Assembly: GCA_003141895.1 (NCBI GenBank)
Contig: PLNT01000038.1
Span: 143,009-207,008 of the forward strand
Direction of reading: 5' to 3'
From: Bacteroidales bacterium
GTDB lineage: Bacteria; Bacteroidota; Bacteroidia; Bacteroidales; VadinHA17
Length of the DNA: 64,000 bases
The translations under genes and the position numbers were made by a program. The stretch's first letter is position 1. Every line of letters starts with the position of its first letter. Below, piece after piece: positions 35,832 to 44,761 of the stretch. The notes beneath the pieces are model-generated. The model was not told the origin of the DNA and ran no database searches. It was given only the letters and a program-made list of their open reading frames with translations.

Positions 35832-37040
35832 ATGAAAAACAGACTGTTAAAAATTTCAATTGTTTTAATTACGATTTCTCTTTTAAATTCTTGTGCCACA
35901 ATATTTTTTGGAACTAGTCAAAAGGTAAATATTAATTCAACACCGCCAGGGGCTGAAGTATATATTAATGGTTTAGCAACAAATAAGCAAACACCTTGTG
36001 AAGTTTTAATAAAAAGAAAAGTCAAAGCAACAGAACATAATAATAAAAATCAATACAATTATGTACTTAAAAAAGAAGGTTATCAGGATTATTTAGTAAC
36101 GGATAATGCTAAATTTAATTATGTGTCTCTTCTGGATATATACTGGTTGGGCATACCATACCTTATTGATATCCCTAATGGTGCAATATGGAAATTTGAA
36201 AAAGAAAAAAATGTTAATTTGTCTGTTTCAAATGAAACCTCTCAGAATAAAACAGTTAGCACTCGAGCAGCCGACAATACTCCGCCTAAAACAATAATCA
36301 CTAATACTGTTGTGAATAATGAGAAAATTAATAATGTCGGAAAATATTACGCATTAATAATTGGTAATAATGATTACCAGGATCTGGACATTCCATCCTT
36401 GGATGAACCAATTAAAGATGCTACAAAGCTGTATAATGTTCTCATAACGAAATATACTTTTGAGAAACCAAATGTAATTTTTCTCAAAAATGCAACTTAT
36501 GAGCAATTGATACAAGCGTTTGATGATTTAAGCAATAAAATCACAAAAAATGACAACCTTTTAGTGTTTTATGCAGGTCACGGCTGGTGGAACGAAGCCA
36601 AAAATCTTGGTTATTGGCTTCCTACTGACGCAAAAAAAAGCAATACAGCATTCTGGATACCAAATAGCCGTATAAGTGATTATATGAACAGCATTAAATC
36701 TAAACATACACTTTTAATTGCAGACGCTTGTTTTAGTGGAAGTATTTTTAAAACAAGAAGTGCTTTTAGTGATGCTCAACCTTCAATCAATAAACTTTAC
36801 GAATTGCCTAGCAAAAAAGCAATGACAAGTGGAACACTTAAAGAAGTGCCTGATAAAAGTGTGTTTTTACAATATTTAGTTCAACGATTAAACGAAAATT
36901 CAGAAAAATATGTTTCTTCAGATGTGTTATTTACAAGTTTTAGACAAGCAGTTCTAAATAATAGTCCAACTGAACCACAATATGGAACAATCCAAAACGC
37001 TGGTGATGAAGGTGGTGAATTTATTTTTATACTTAAATAA
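35832..37040 (+). CDS. Caspase-family (peptidase C14) lipoprotein with PEGA domain
   Basis: 402 residues from ATG 35832, which places the signal peptide correctly (lipobox LLNSC, Cys21); an ATG 7 codons earlier is less likely. A PEGA-like domain follows (INSTPPGAEVYINGLATN..TPCEV, about 36-90). After a Thr/Asn-rich linker comes the caspase-like domain: YYALIIGNNDYQDL, catalytic His in VFYAGHGWW and catalytic Cys in LLIADACFSGS. It should be an envelope-anchored cysteine peptidase facing the periplasm or the surface. No adjacent regulator or substrate candidate was recognised. Confidence 0.88.
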   Translation: MKNRLLKISIVLITISLLNSCATIFFGTSQKVNINSTPPGAEVYINGLATNKQTPCEVLIKRKVKATEHNNKNQYNYVLKKEGYQDYLVTDNAKFNYVSLLDIYWLGIPYLIDIPNGAIWKFEKEKNVNLSVSNETSQNKTVSTRAADNTPPKTIITNTVVNNEKINNVGKYYALIIGNNDYQDLDIPSLDEPIKDATKLYNVLITKYTFEKPNVIFLKNATYEQLIQAFDDLSNKITKNDNLLVFYAGHGWWNEAKNLGYWLPTDAKKSNTAFWIPNSRISDYMNSIKSKHTLLIADACFSGSIFKTRSAFSDAQPSINKLYELPSKKAMTSGTLKEVPDKSVFLQYLVQRLNENSEKYVSSDVLFTSFRQAVLNNSPTEPQYGTIQNAGDEGGEFIFILK

Positions 37041-37278
37041 TAGTCAGGTTTTTAAAATGGATATAAAAAAGTAAAAACTGAGAAAGTAAAATCAGCGACT
37101 GTTTATAATAAAAACAAGATTACAATAACGAAACAAATTCGTTGACATTTAAATAAAAAAAATAACGAAACGCTAACTCAGACTGCTGACGAAGAGAGCA
37201 TCCCGAACACCTGACAACCAAAAAAAACCTTAATACATAAAAATATCAAGACTCATTTAAAATTTTTCATTTAGTCTT
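37041..37278. other. Last attC-like left arm of the same-strand array
   Basis: CTAACTCAGACTGCTG (37173-37188) follows the caspase-like gene by 133 bp. It is the rightmost trace of the spacer family. The next genes are on the opposite strand, so the array appears to end here. Confidence 0.4.
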
Positions 37279-38280
37279 TCACCATTTTAAGGAAAATCCA
37301 ATCTGATTGCCATTTTGAATAAATGTGAATTCTGTTTTAATATTTGATCTTGAAGACAAAGAATTAACCTGATTCTGATGAATTTTACTAAAGTGAGCTA
37401 CTACTTGCTTACCGCATGCATACCCTAATAAACCTCCGACGAAAACATCTGATGCCCAGTGCTGATGCTCGGTTAATCTTGAGACACCAACCAGTGTAGC
37501 CATAGAATAGCTTATAATCGGAACTGCCGCTGTGCTATTGTACTGCGTTGCAAAAACCGTTGCGATAGAAAATGCAGCAGCAGTATGGCCTGAGGGAAAA
37601 GCATCAAAAGAGGAGACAGATTTATAAATGGTTACGTCCTGGTCGTATTGTTTAAACGGTCCCCACCATTTGCCACCCGGTATTTTGCTATAGATATATG
37701 AAGCACTTGGATCCTCTCTTCCGGTAAAGTGTTTTATCAGCTGAACCCAGACCGCTGAGGTAATCCATGCCTGTGTTGCCAGCAAGCTTGTCTGAATTCC
37801 TTTTTGATTTTTGAATGCAGCGCTTATTAACCCGATTACAGCCGCTGAAGAAATACCATATGTACTTCCAAACTGGGTAATAACCGGTGAAGATTTATTT
37901 ACCCAGACATGTTTCTGTTTCTGAACGGTTGCCCATTTGTCAACATCGTTATCAAAATGAATGAGTGCTATAGTCATACCGACAGCGGCACCAGTAATTA
38001 TCCAATCTTTCTTATTAAACCTAAAAGGCGCAGTTATCTGTTCACCAAAGTTGCTAAGCAATGAAGGTACATATCCTTTCGGTGACTGAAATGAAAAGAT
38101 GCTGTCCGTTTTGTAAAAACTGGCCGATGGTTTTTGATAGCTGATTTTATTCTGATTTGCTTTTGAAGAAGATATACCTATTATATTAATAGAATCTGTA
38201 GACTGTATTATTTGCGTGTATGCTGAAACGTTGCAAGAAAATAATATAGCACCCTGTACTATGAGAATTTTAAATAGCAA
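37279..38280 (-). CDS. PAP2 family membrane phosphatase
   Basis: 333 residues. The three phosphatase motifs are KHFTGREDP (variant of KxxxxxxRP), PSGHTAAAF and SRLTEHQHWASDV (SRxxxxxHxxxD). A long N-terminal region precedes several membrane helices (about 95-130, 140-190 and 225-290). It probably dephosphorylates a lipid phosphate such as undecaprenyl pyrophosphate or phosphatidate at the periplasmic face. The start is a TTG at 38280 with AAAAGG 6 bp upstream; no ATG is available. Confidence 0.88.
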   Translation of the reverse strand: MLFKILIVQGAILFSCNVSAYTQIIQSTDSINIIGISSSKANQNKISYQKPSASFYKTDSIFSFQSPKGYVPSLLSNFGEQITAPFRFNKKDWIITGAAVGMTIALIHFDNDVDKWATVQKQKHVWVNKSSPVITQFGSTYGISSAAVIGLISAAFKNQKGIQTSLLATQAWITSAVWVQLIKHFTGREDPSASYIYSKIPGGKWWGPFKQYDQDVTIYKSVSSFDAFPSGHTAAAFSIATVFATQYNSTAAVPIISYSMATLVGVSRLTEHQHWASDVFVGGLLGYACGKQVVAHFSKIHQNQVNSLSSRSNIKTEFTFIQNGNQIGFSLKW

Positions 38281-38337
38281 TGAAACCTTTTTAGTGGATG
38301 AAATTGCAAATTAACTTTAATTTAAATCAAAGTTAAA

Positions 38338-39369
38338 TTATTTAACTGGCTCAACAACAAGTACTGTAAATGTGCCAGGGTTTATCATAGGACGTGGACG
38401 TGGATTATCAGCCGTCTTTTCAGGAGTAGGTCCAAATTCAGCAGTTTGTAAATATATTCTATGTGATTTTGCACTTACTGATACTGTTCTAGCTCCAGCT
38501 TGAGTAGGTACATTCCCCAGCACTTTAAAAGAACTGGGATTTTCTTCCTGAACCACTGTAAGAACACCTTCTCCACAGGAACTGTATGCACGTCTTAACC
38601 CTGGATCAAATCCGGCACCATCTACACGGTCTCCTGTTGGAAGAGTTGTTATGACCTTACCAGATTCTGCATCTAATACTACCATTAGTTTATCTGTGGC
38701 ACTGAAGAGACGATGAGATTCAATGTCAAGAGCTAAACCACTCGGTCCTTCACCAGGAGCAATTGACCAGGTTTGTTCCACCTTCCATGTTTTTACATTG
38801 ATCATGCAAACTTCACTCTTATCTTCTATATTAACAAACACCTTCCCCTTGCCATCACTTACTGCTGCCTCTGGTTTTCCAGCCAGCGATAAGGTTTGAA
38901 TGACTTTATCTGTTTTTGCATCAATCACAGTAGCATTTGATGAACGACCATTCCATGTGATTATAGTCTTTGTAAACGGTTCATATAAAATAGCATCGGG
39001 ATTTTTACCTGTTACCTGAACCTTTTCAATTATGCTAAAATCCTTAGTATTAAAGACTGTAACATTGCTATCGGGTCCATTGCTAATGAATCCTTTATTC
39101 AGTTCCGGGGCAATTGCAATCCCATGTACACCATTCACATCGGTTATAGTTGCGACTTCTTTGCCGGTTTTCATGTCCACAACATTCACCATTTTACCAT
39201 GGGAAACATATAGCATTCCAGTGGCATCATCAGCATTCAGATAATCCCAACCACCATCTCCCGTCAGTTGAATTTTCTGTACAATCTTATATCCGCCCGT
39301 AGCATTCTGACCATTAAGTCCTAATAATGACATTAATATACCTGCAATAATAAAAATCGTTTTTTTCAT
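38338..39369 (-). CDS. Secreted YncE-like beta-propeller protein
   Basis: 343 residues. The signal peptide ends near GLNGQNA (about residue 23). About seven beta-propeller blades follow with the pattern VNVVDMKTGKEVATI, VTVFNTKDFSIIEKV and ATVIDAKTDKVIQTL, typical of YncE/surface-antigen propellers. Exported, of unknown ligand. It lies 27 bp downstream of the PepSY-like gene in the same direction. Confidence 0.85.
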   Translation of the reverse strand: MKKTIFIIAGILMSLLGLNGQNATGGYKIVQKIQLTGDGGWDYLNADDATGMLYVSHGKMVNVVDMKTGKEVATITDVNGVHGIAIAPELNKGFISNGPDSNVTVFNTKDFSIIEKVQVTGKNPDAILYEPFTKTIITWNGRSSNATVIDAKTDKVIQTLSLAGKPEAAVSDGKGKVFVNIEDKSEVCMINVKTWKVEQTWSIAPGEGPSGLALDIESHRLFSATDKLMVVLDAESGKVITTLPTGDRVDGAGFDPGLRRAYSSCGEGVLTVVQEENPSSFKVLGNVPTQAGARTVSVSAKSHRIYLQTAEFGPTPEKTADNPRPRPMINPGTFTVLVVEPVK

Positions 39370-39396
39370 AATTCCTGATTTAATATTGAATATTAG

Positions 39397-39861
39397 TTAC
39401 TTCTTCTCTTTTTTGACATCTTCACTTTCTTTAGAATCTGTTTTTTTGATAAGCTTGCCGTTACTATCAATCAGTACTTCAATTGAGGATTCTCCTTTCT
39501 TTAATGACAATTCAAATCCTTTATTTTTAGAATCCTCGAATATCTCAATTGCGCCTTTCTTATATCCCTGGTAATCCTTATTCAGAGTATTCATTACTTG
39601 TGCGGGAAGCTCCTTTTCTGTAATCACAATTTCAGATTCAATCCATTTCCCTGCATTGTCAAAGGATGCTGACATTTTTTTGCCTTCCATTGTGAATTCT
39701 GCTTCCCATTCATTTTGTTCTTCACTATCCCATTTTACAGACTGAGCCGTGGCATATTTTTTTGCAAATTCTTTTTTGACAATTTCAGATGGATTTTTCT
39801 GACAAAATGCGGAAACAGAGATGAAAGCAAATACAACAACAAGAGAAATTAAGTTTTTCAT
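39397..39861 (-). CDS. Secreted PepSY-like (DUF2874-type) protein
   Basis: 154 residues from ATG 39861, which opens a clear signal peptide (LISLVVVFAFISVSAFCQ). A longer frame upstream adds residues without signal character. The mature domain has KKEFAKKYATAQSVKWDSE and WEAEFTMEGKKMSASFDNAGKWIESE, typical of Bacteroidota PepSY-like periplasmic proteins, and then a second partial repeat. It follows a two-component pair on the same strand and may be its target or a periplasmic modulator. Confidence 0.8.
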   Translation of the reverse strand: MKNLISLVVVFAFISVSAFCQKNPSEIVKKEFAKKYATAQSVKWDSEEQNEWEAEFTMEGKKMSASFDNAGKWIESEIVITEKELPAQVMNTLNKDYQGYKKGAIEIFEDSKNKGFELSLKKGESSIEVLIDSNGKLIKKTDSKESEDVKKEKK

Positions 39862-39922
39862 ATAATTATTTTTTTTGTTTTGTCCTGTCAAGATAAAAAT
39901 CAAATCTGTAAATATTCTGGAT

Positions 39923-41170
39923 TCAGAAATCGACAATCACTGTATGAAGATTATCTAAGTACTCATATCTTATTTCCCATTTATTAAGTTTGCAGATTTC
40001 TTTAACAATAGCCAGACCAAGGCCCGGTGAATCAGATGACTTGTTGGTCTTGTAAAACCTGTCAAAAAGCTTAGAGGAAGGTACAGGAAGGTTTTCTCCT
40101 GTATTGGAAATCTCCAGATGATTCTTATCCAAATTGATATTGATCGTTCCCGTTTTGATATTGTGTTTTACAGCGTTTCCGATCAGATTTATTACCAACG
40201 ATTCTGCCAGAAAGAAATTCGTTTCGAGAAAACAATCAGGACCGATCTCTTTACTGACTTTAATTGATTTATCTGAAATTTGACCTTCGAATATATTAAT
40301 TTTCTCATTTAGCATTTCTGATAAGTTTATCTCCCTTTTTTCGGGGAACTGATCATTGGCTATTTTAGTAAGCAATAATAGAGTCTGGGTCAATTTTGAA
40401 ATCCGAAGAGTATAAACGTATGCAGATTTAATGATTTCAGCCTGGTCCTTTTTCAAATCGGGATACTGCATTAGTGTTTCGAGTTTTGATTGTATGACTG
40501 CCAGGGGAGTCTGAATTTCATGGGAAGCATCTTCGGTAAATCTTTTTAATGTCTGGTAATCTGAGATTACCTTCTGAGTGAGTTTATCGAGGGTTTTATT
40601 AAGTTCGGTAAACTCGAACAAATCACTTTCAGATGAGAGCTGAAATCCAGGTTTATCATATGAAAATTCCTTAAGTTCGTTTAGTGTTTTATAAAAGGGC
40701 TGCCAGATTTTAAGGGACAGTTTCCGGTTGATGAAATACAGACTCAAAAGAAGAAGGACAAATAATGAACCTGTTACAATAGCAATCACTCCCAGCAAAT
40801 CTTCTTCTTCAAGCAAAGTGTCTCTGGCTGCAATGAAGTATTCCTTTCCATTGATATTTGTTACGAGACTTACTTGTCTGTAAAGGGTTTTTCTTTTTTC
40901 AAAACCGTCAGAAATCAAAGTATCTATTGCTTTTGTGTGTTGCTCCGGTACTCCCGTAACTTCTTTTATTTCGAAAAAAGGGTAAAAATTTGGTATGATC
41001 CCATTTCTTTTAATAGACCTCGTTATATTTTTAATGTCGTGATGGAGTTTTTCATTAAGCTGGTCTCTGAAAAAAAAGCTTATGACAAAGTAGAATGTGA
41101 CCCCGGCAATTATGAAAGCAGTTGCTGAAATAAGAAAATAGGCCTTGTTCGTTTTTTGAAGTAATTTCAT
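39923..41170 (-). CDS. Membrane sensor histidine kinase
   Basis: 415 residues. Two membrane helices (about 10-32 and 125-148) enclose a short periplasmic domain of about 90 residues. HisKA has EDASHEIQTPLAVIQSKLE (His near 215). HATPase has NLIGNAVKHN and SPGLGLAIVKEICKLN; the G1 box is shortened (SNTGENLP). Its ATG overlaps the stop of the OmpR-type regulator by 4 bp, so the two are translationally coupled. Confidence 0.92.
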   Translation of the reverse strand: MKLLQKTNKAYFLISATAFIIAGVTFYFVISFFFRDQLNEKLHHDIKNITRSIKRNGIIPNFYPFFEIKEVTGVPEQHTKAIDTLISDGFEKRKTLYRQVSLVTNINGKEYFIAARDTLLEEEDLLGVIAIVTGSLFVLLLLSLYFINRKLSLKIWQPFYKTLNELKEFSYDKPGFQLSSESDLFEFTELNKTLDKLTQKVISDYQTLKRFTEDASHEIQTPLAVIQSKLETLMQYPDLKKDQAEIIKSAYVYTLRISKLTQTLLLLTKIANDQFPEKREINLSEMLNEKINIFEGQISDKSIKVSKEIGPDCFLETNFFLAESLVINLIGNAVKHNIKTGTININLDKNHLEISNTGENLPVPSSKLFDRFYKTNKSSDSPGLGLAIVKEICKLNKWEIRYEYLDNLHTVIVDF

Positions 41171-41844
41171 CTTTCAGAAAATTTATATCCGATTCCATAA
41201 ATATTTTGAAGATAATTTCTTCCATTATTCTGCTCGATTTTTTTACGGATGTTCTTGATATGGCTATATATGAAATCGAAATTATCAGAGTAAGATATAC
41301 TATCCCCCCAAACATGTTCAGCTATCGATTCGCGGGTAATTACTTTATTCCTGTTAACAATAAAATATAGAAGGATCTCATATTCTGTCTTTGTAAGGTC
41401 GAGTAAAGTTCCATTAACAAAGACCTCATTTGAATCCGTATCTATTCTAAATTCATTGAATATTAATTCACTTGATCCATCAAAATGTCTCCTCCTGGCG
41501 AGCGATTTGATACGAGAGTTAAGTTCTGCAAGATGAAAAGGTTTGGTAATATAATCATCTGCTCCCATATCAAGTCCAGTAATCTTGTCATCAAGACTAT
41601 TCTTCGCAGAAACAATCAGTAATCCAGCCTTCCTGTTCATGTCTCTTATAAGTTTTATAAGGTCGAGACCATTGCCACCAGGAAGAGTAAGATCAAGAAT
41701 GATTATGTCATAAATGTAACTTGAAAGGGAATCTTCTGCTTCATAAAATGTATAAGCTGTCTCGACGAGAAATCCTTCTGTTTCAAGGAAATTTTTGATT
41801 GTAGCAACCAGTTCTTTCTCGTCTTCAATGATCAGGATTTTCAT
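41167..41844 (-). CDS. OmpR-family response regulator
   Basis: 225 residues. The receiver has Asp in IIILDLTLPGGNG and Lys in YITKPFH; a winged-helix output domain follows (LTKTEYEILLYFIVNRNKVITRESI, then NIYGIGYKF). It is the first gene of a minus-strand run (regulator, kinase, PepSY-like, YncE-like, PAP2) with short gaps, so all five may form one envelope-related operon. Confidence 0.93.
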   Translation of the reverse strand: MKILIIEDEKELVATIKNFLETEGFLVETAYTFYEAEDSLSSYIYDIIILDLTLPGGNGLDLIKLIRDMNRKAGLLIVSAKNSLDDKITGLDMGADDYITKPFHLAELNSRIKSLARRRHFDGSSELIFNEFRIDTDSNEVFVNGTLLDLTKTEYEILLYFIVNRNKVITRESIAEHVWGDSISYSDNFDFIYSHIKNIRKKIEQNNGRNYLQNIYGIGYKFSER

Positions 41845-42254
41845 TTTGAATTATTAATTCAGTAAAGATAGATTGTAATTCTGGACAAAATCTGGTTATA
41901 ATTAAACTTAAAATCTCTTGTCCCTTACCATCCAGGATTTAAATATCAAGAAAATCAATCATTCCGGTTTGGCCTTCCTGCACCGAAATGATAGTGACTA
42001 AAACAACAAAGGCATTAGAAAAATTCTTCATCAATATTTTTCCCTTAAAGACTTCTTGAATTCACTTCAATCAACTGTGTATTCCGGATCGTACTGTACA
42101 TCCATGAAAAAGGTTTAACTTAGATTAAATCCTGCCCTGGAAATAGGGTACATTATAATCTTTAGCAATTGAGTTTATTAAATTTGAATTAATGTTAAAG
42201 AAAATGTAAATTTGGTATGGACAGTATTATGTTACATGTAATCAAGTACGAGCC
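41845..42254. other. Divergent intergenic region
   Basis: 410 bp between the leftward OmpR-type operon and the rightward lipoprotein gene. No gene, repeat or clear promoter box was recognised. It must hold promoters for both directions. Confidence 0.3.
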
Positions 42255-44384
42255 ATGAAAAAATTATTTAGAATTTCAGCGGTAATACTATTTGTCCTAT
42301 CAATCTTTTTGATTCACTCATGTAAGAAAGATAAACCTACACCACCAATTATTACAACTACAGCAGCATCTGCAATAACACAAACCACAGCAACGAGTGG
42401 AGGAAATATAACAAGCGATGGAGGAGCATCTGTAACAGCTCATGGGGTATGTTGGAGCACAACATCAGGGCCAACAACTGCATTAAGCACTAAAACCACA
42501 GATGGCACAGGAACAGGAATATTTATAAGTTCAATAACTGCATTAACAGCAGGCACAGTTTATTATGTAAAAGCTTATGCCACTAACAGCGCAGGAACAG
42601 CTTATGGAAATGAAATAAGTTTTACTTCAACAGCATCAATAGTGCCCATCCTCACAACTACAGCAGCATCTGCAATAACACAAACCACCGCAACAAGTGG
42701 AGGAAATGTGACAAGTGATGGTGGAGCAGCTGTAACAGCACGTGGAGTATGTTGGAACACAACAACAGGGCCAACAACTGCATTAAACACCAAAACCACA
42801 GATGACACTGGAACAGGAATATTTACAAGTTCAATAACTGCATTAACAGCAGGCATAGTTTATTATGTAAGAGCTTATGCCACCAACAGCGCTGGAACTG
42901 CTTATGGAAATGAACTAACATTTACTACAAGTGCTGTAACTTTAACAGTTCCGGGAGCACCAACAATAGGGACAGCCTCGGCAGGAAATACTCAGGTTGT
43001 GATAACATTTACAGCACCGGTTAGTAATGGTGGTTCTGTAATAACAGGGTACACGGTGACTTCAAGCCCGGGTAATTTCACAGGCACCGGTTCTGCAAGT
43101 CCAATTTTAGTAACAGGTCTTACCAATGGAACTGCCTATACTTTTACGGTAACAGCTACAAATGCAATTGGTACCAGCTTGGCAAGTTCTGCTTCAAACT
43201 CAATAACCCCCTCAACGGTTCCGGGTGCCCCTACTGGAGTTTCAGCCACGACAGGAAATGCTCAGGCCACTGTAACATTTACAGCACCGGCTAGTAATGG
43301 AGGCTCTGCTATAACCGGATACACAGTTACTTCAAGTCCAAGTGGTTTTACAGGCACCGGTTCTGCCAGCCCAATTACAGTAACAGGTCTCATCAACGGA
43401 ACTGCTTATACCTTCACAGTAACTGCCATAAATGTAATTGGTACAAGTTTGGCAAGTTCTGCTTCAAATTCAGTAACGCCTTTAACAGTTCCTGGAGCAC
43501 CGACAATAGGAATAGCCTATGCTGGAAATGCTCAGGCCACTGTAACATTTACAGCGCCGGTAAGTAATGGCGGCTCTGCTATAACAGGATACACTGTGAC
43601 GTCAAGTCCAGGTAATTTCATAGGCTCAGGTTCTTCAAGCCCTATTACAGTAACAGGTCTCATCAACGGATATGCCAATACCTTTACAGTAACAGCCATT
43701 AATGCAATTGGTAACAGTTTGGCAAGCTCTGCTTCAAATTCAGTAACACCTTTAGGCCCAATAACTGACAAAGATGACAATGTTTATAATATAGTAACCA
43801 TTGGCACACAGGTATGGATGGCAGAAAACCTGAAAACCACAAAATATAACGATGGCACAGCAATACCCAATATAACAGATTATACAACATGGGCTGCTTT
43901 AACTACTGGAGCCTATAGCGATTACAGTAATAATCCGGCAAATTCAGCTGCTTATGGGAGACTTTATAACTGGTATGCAGTAGATAATAATGCAGGTACG
44001 AAGGTGGCAAGCAACGGGGGCAAAAATGTGTGTCCCACAGGATGGCATGTACCTACTGATGCCGAATGGACAACCTTAACAACCTATCTGGGAGGCGAAA
44101 GTGTTGCCGGGGACAAACTAAAAGAAACAGGTACAATACATTGGATAACACCTAATACAGGAGCAACTAATGAAACGGAATTTACAGCTCTTCCTGGTGG
44201 TGCCCGTAACAACGATGGATCATGCACCAACAATATTGGATACACCGGTTACTGGTGGAGTTCTACGAAGTACTCCACCTTAGGCGCCTGGATCTGGTAC
44301 ATTAACGACAATTACGCCAATATAGGCAGTTACTACGACGATGAGCGAACTGGCTATTCTGTTCGGTGTGTCATGGATTTCTGA
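42255..44384 (+). CDS. FISUMP-domain lipoprotein with Fn3-like repeats
   Basis: 709 residues. Lipobox LIHSC (Cys23) is followed by KKDKPTPP, as in the broken paralogue at 12638. Two repeats of about 100 residues follow (period exactly 300 bp at the DNA level, 42354 and 42654). Next are three fibronectin type III-like repeats of about 90 residues (period about 270 bp from about 42948) with VPGAPTIGTASAGNTQV and GTAYTFTVTATNAIGTS. The C-terminal FISUMP domain (about 515-709) has IGTQVWMAENLKTTKYNDG, CPTGWHVPTDAEW and a closing SVRCVMDF. Probably a surface-exposed binding protein. The near-identical DNA repeats could change copy number by recombination. Confidence 0.88.
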   Translation: MKKLFRISAVILFVLSIFLIHSCKKDKPTPPIITTTAASAITQTTATSGGNITSDGGASVTAHGVCWSTTSGPTTALSTKTTDGTGTGIFISSITALTAGTVYYVKAYATNSAGTAYGNEISFTSTASIVPILTTTAASAITQTTATSGGNVTSDGGAAVTARGVCWNTTTGPTTALNTKTTDDTGTGIFTSSITALTAGIVYYVRAYATNSAGTAYGNELTFTTSAVTLTVPGAPTIGTASAGNTQVVITFTAPVSNGGSVITGYTVTSSPGNFTGTGSASPILVTGLTNGTAYTFTVTATNAIGTSLASSASNSITPSTVPGAPTGVSATTGNAQATVTFTAPASNGGSAITGYTVTSSPSGFTGTGSASPITVTGLINGTAYTFTVTAINVIGTSLASSASNSVTPLTVPGAPTIGIAYAGNAQATVTFTAPVSNGGSAITGYTVTSSPGNFIGSGSSSPITVTGLINGYANTFTVTAINAIGNSLASSASNSVTPLGPITDKDDNVYNIVTIGTQVWMAENLKTTKYNDGTAIPNITDYTTWAALTTGAYSDYSNNPANSAAYGRLYNWYAVDNNAGTKVASNGGKNVCPTGWHVPTDAEWTTLTTYLGGESVAGDKLKETGTIHWITPNTGATNETEFTALPGGARNNDGSCTNNIGYTGYWWSSTKYSTLGAWIWYINDNYANIGSYYDDERTGYSVRCVMDF

Positions 44385-44430
44385 TTTATTTACCACGAAG
44401 TGGTCGATTTTTAATGCTTTATATTACAAT

Positions 44431-44469
44431 TCGGTTACCTATTTTCATTTTCATTTTTGAGGTAACCGA
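44431..44469. repeat. 10-bp inverted repeat with 19-nt loop
   Basis: TCGGTTACCT (44431-44440) and AGGTAACCGA (44460-44469) are perfect reverse complements. It lies 47 bp after the lipoprotein stop. It may be a transcription terminator lacking a T-tract, or a protein binding site. Confidence 0.5.
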
Positions 44470-44522
44470 TCAGATGAATATAAGCTAACATTATTTGATA
44501 TAAAATAAATTCAAATATAAAC

Positions 44523-44557
44523 AAAAACCTCAATGAATCAACACATTGAGGTTTTTT
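44523..44557. terminator. Bidirectional rho-independent terminator
   Basis: AAAAACCTCAATG and CATTGAGGTTTTT form a 13-bp stem with an 8-nt loop, A-rich on one side and T-rich on the other, so it can serve both strands. It lies between the lipoprotein gene and the leftward tmRNA. Confidence 0.85.
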
Positions 44558-44580
44558 GAAATAGATTGTTTTTCAGTTCA

Positions 44581-44597
44581 GTGGAGCTGGCGGGAGT
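44581..44597. repeat. 17-bp duplicate of the tmRNA 3' end
   Basis: GTGGAGCTGGCGGGAGT here is identical to 44761-44777, the last bases of the tmRNA gene, in the same orientation 180 bp away. Flanking sequence does not match. This is another likely scar of integration at ssrA. Confidence 0.6.
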
Positions 44598-44720
44598 AAT
44601 TCGCTTGCTCATTGATCCCTTGGTTTCAGTCTTGCAAATAGAAAACAACCACCATGCTTCGCATGGTTTATTGTTTTTACGTTTTCCTTTTGAAAGCAAG
44701 CTTTCAACGTCAACCATATA

Positions 44721-44750
44721 AACAACAACCCCTTTCGGGGTGGTTGTTTT
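44721..44750 (-). terminator. tmRNA terminator
   Basis: On the minus strand AACAACCACCCC-GAAA-GGGG(T)TGTTGTT forms a stem with a tetraloop, beginning 11 bp after the tmRNA 3' end and followed by a T-rich stretch. A degenerate copy lies at 7955-7984. Confidence 0.8.
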
Positions 44751-44761
44751 CTGCTTGATCG

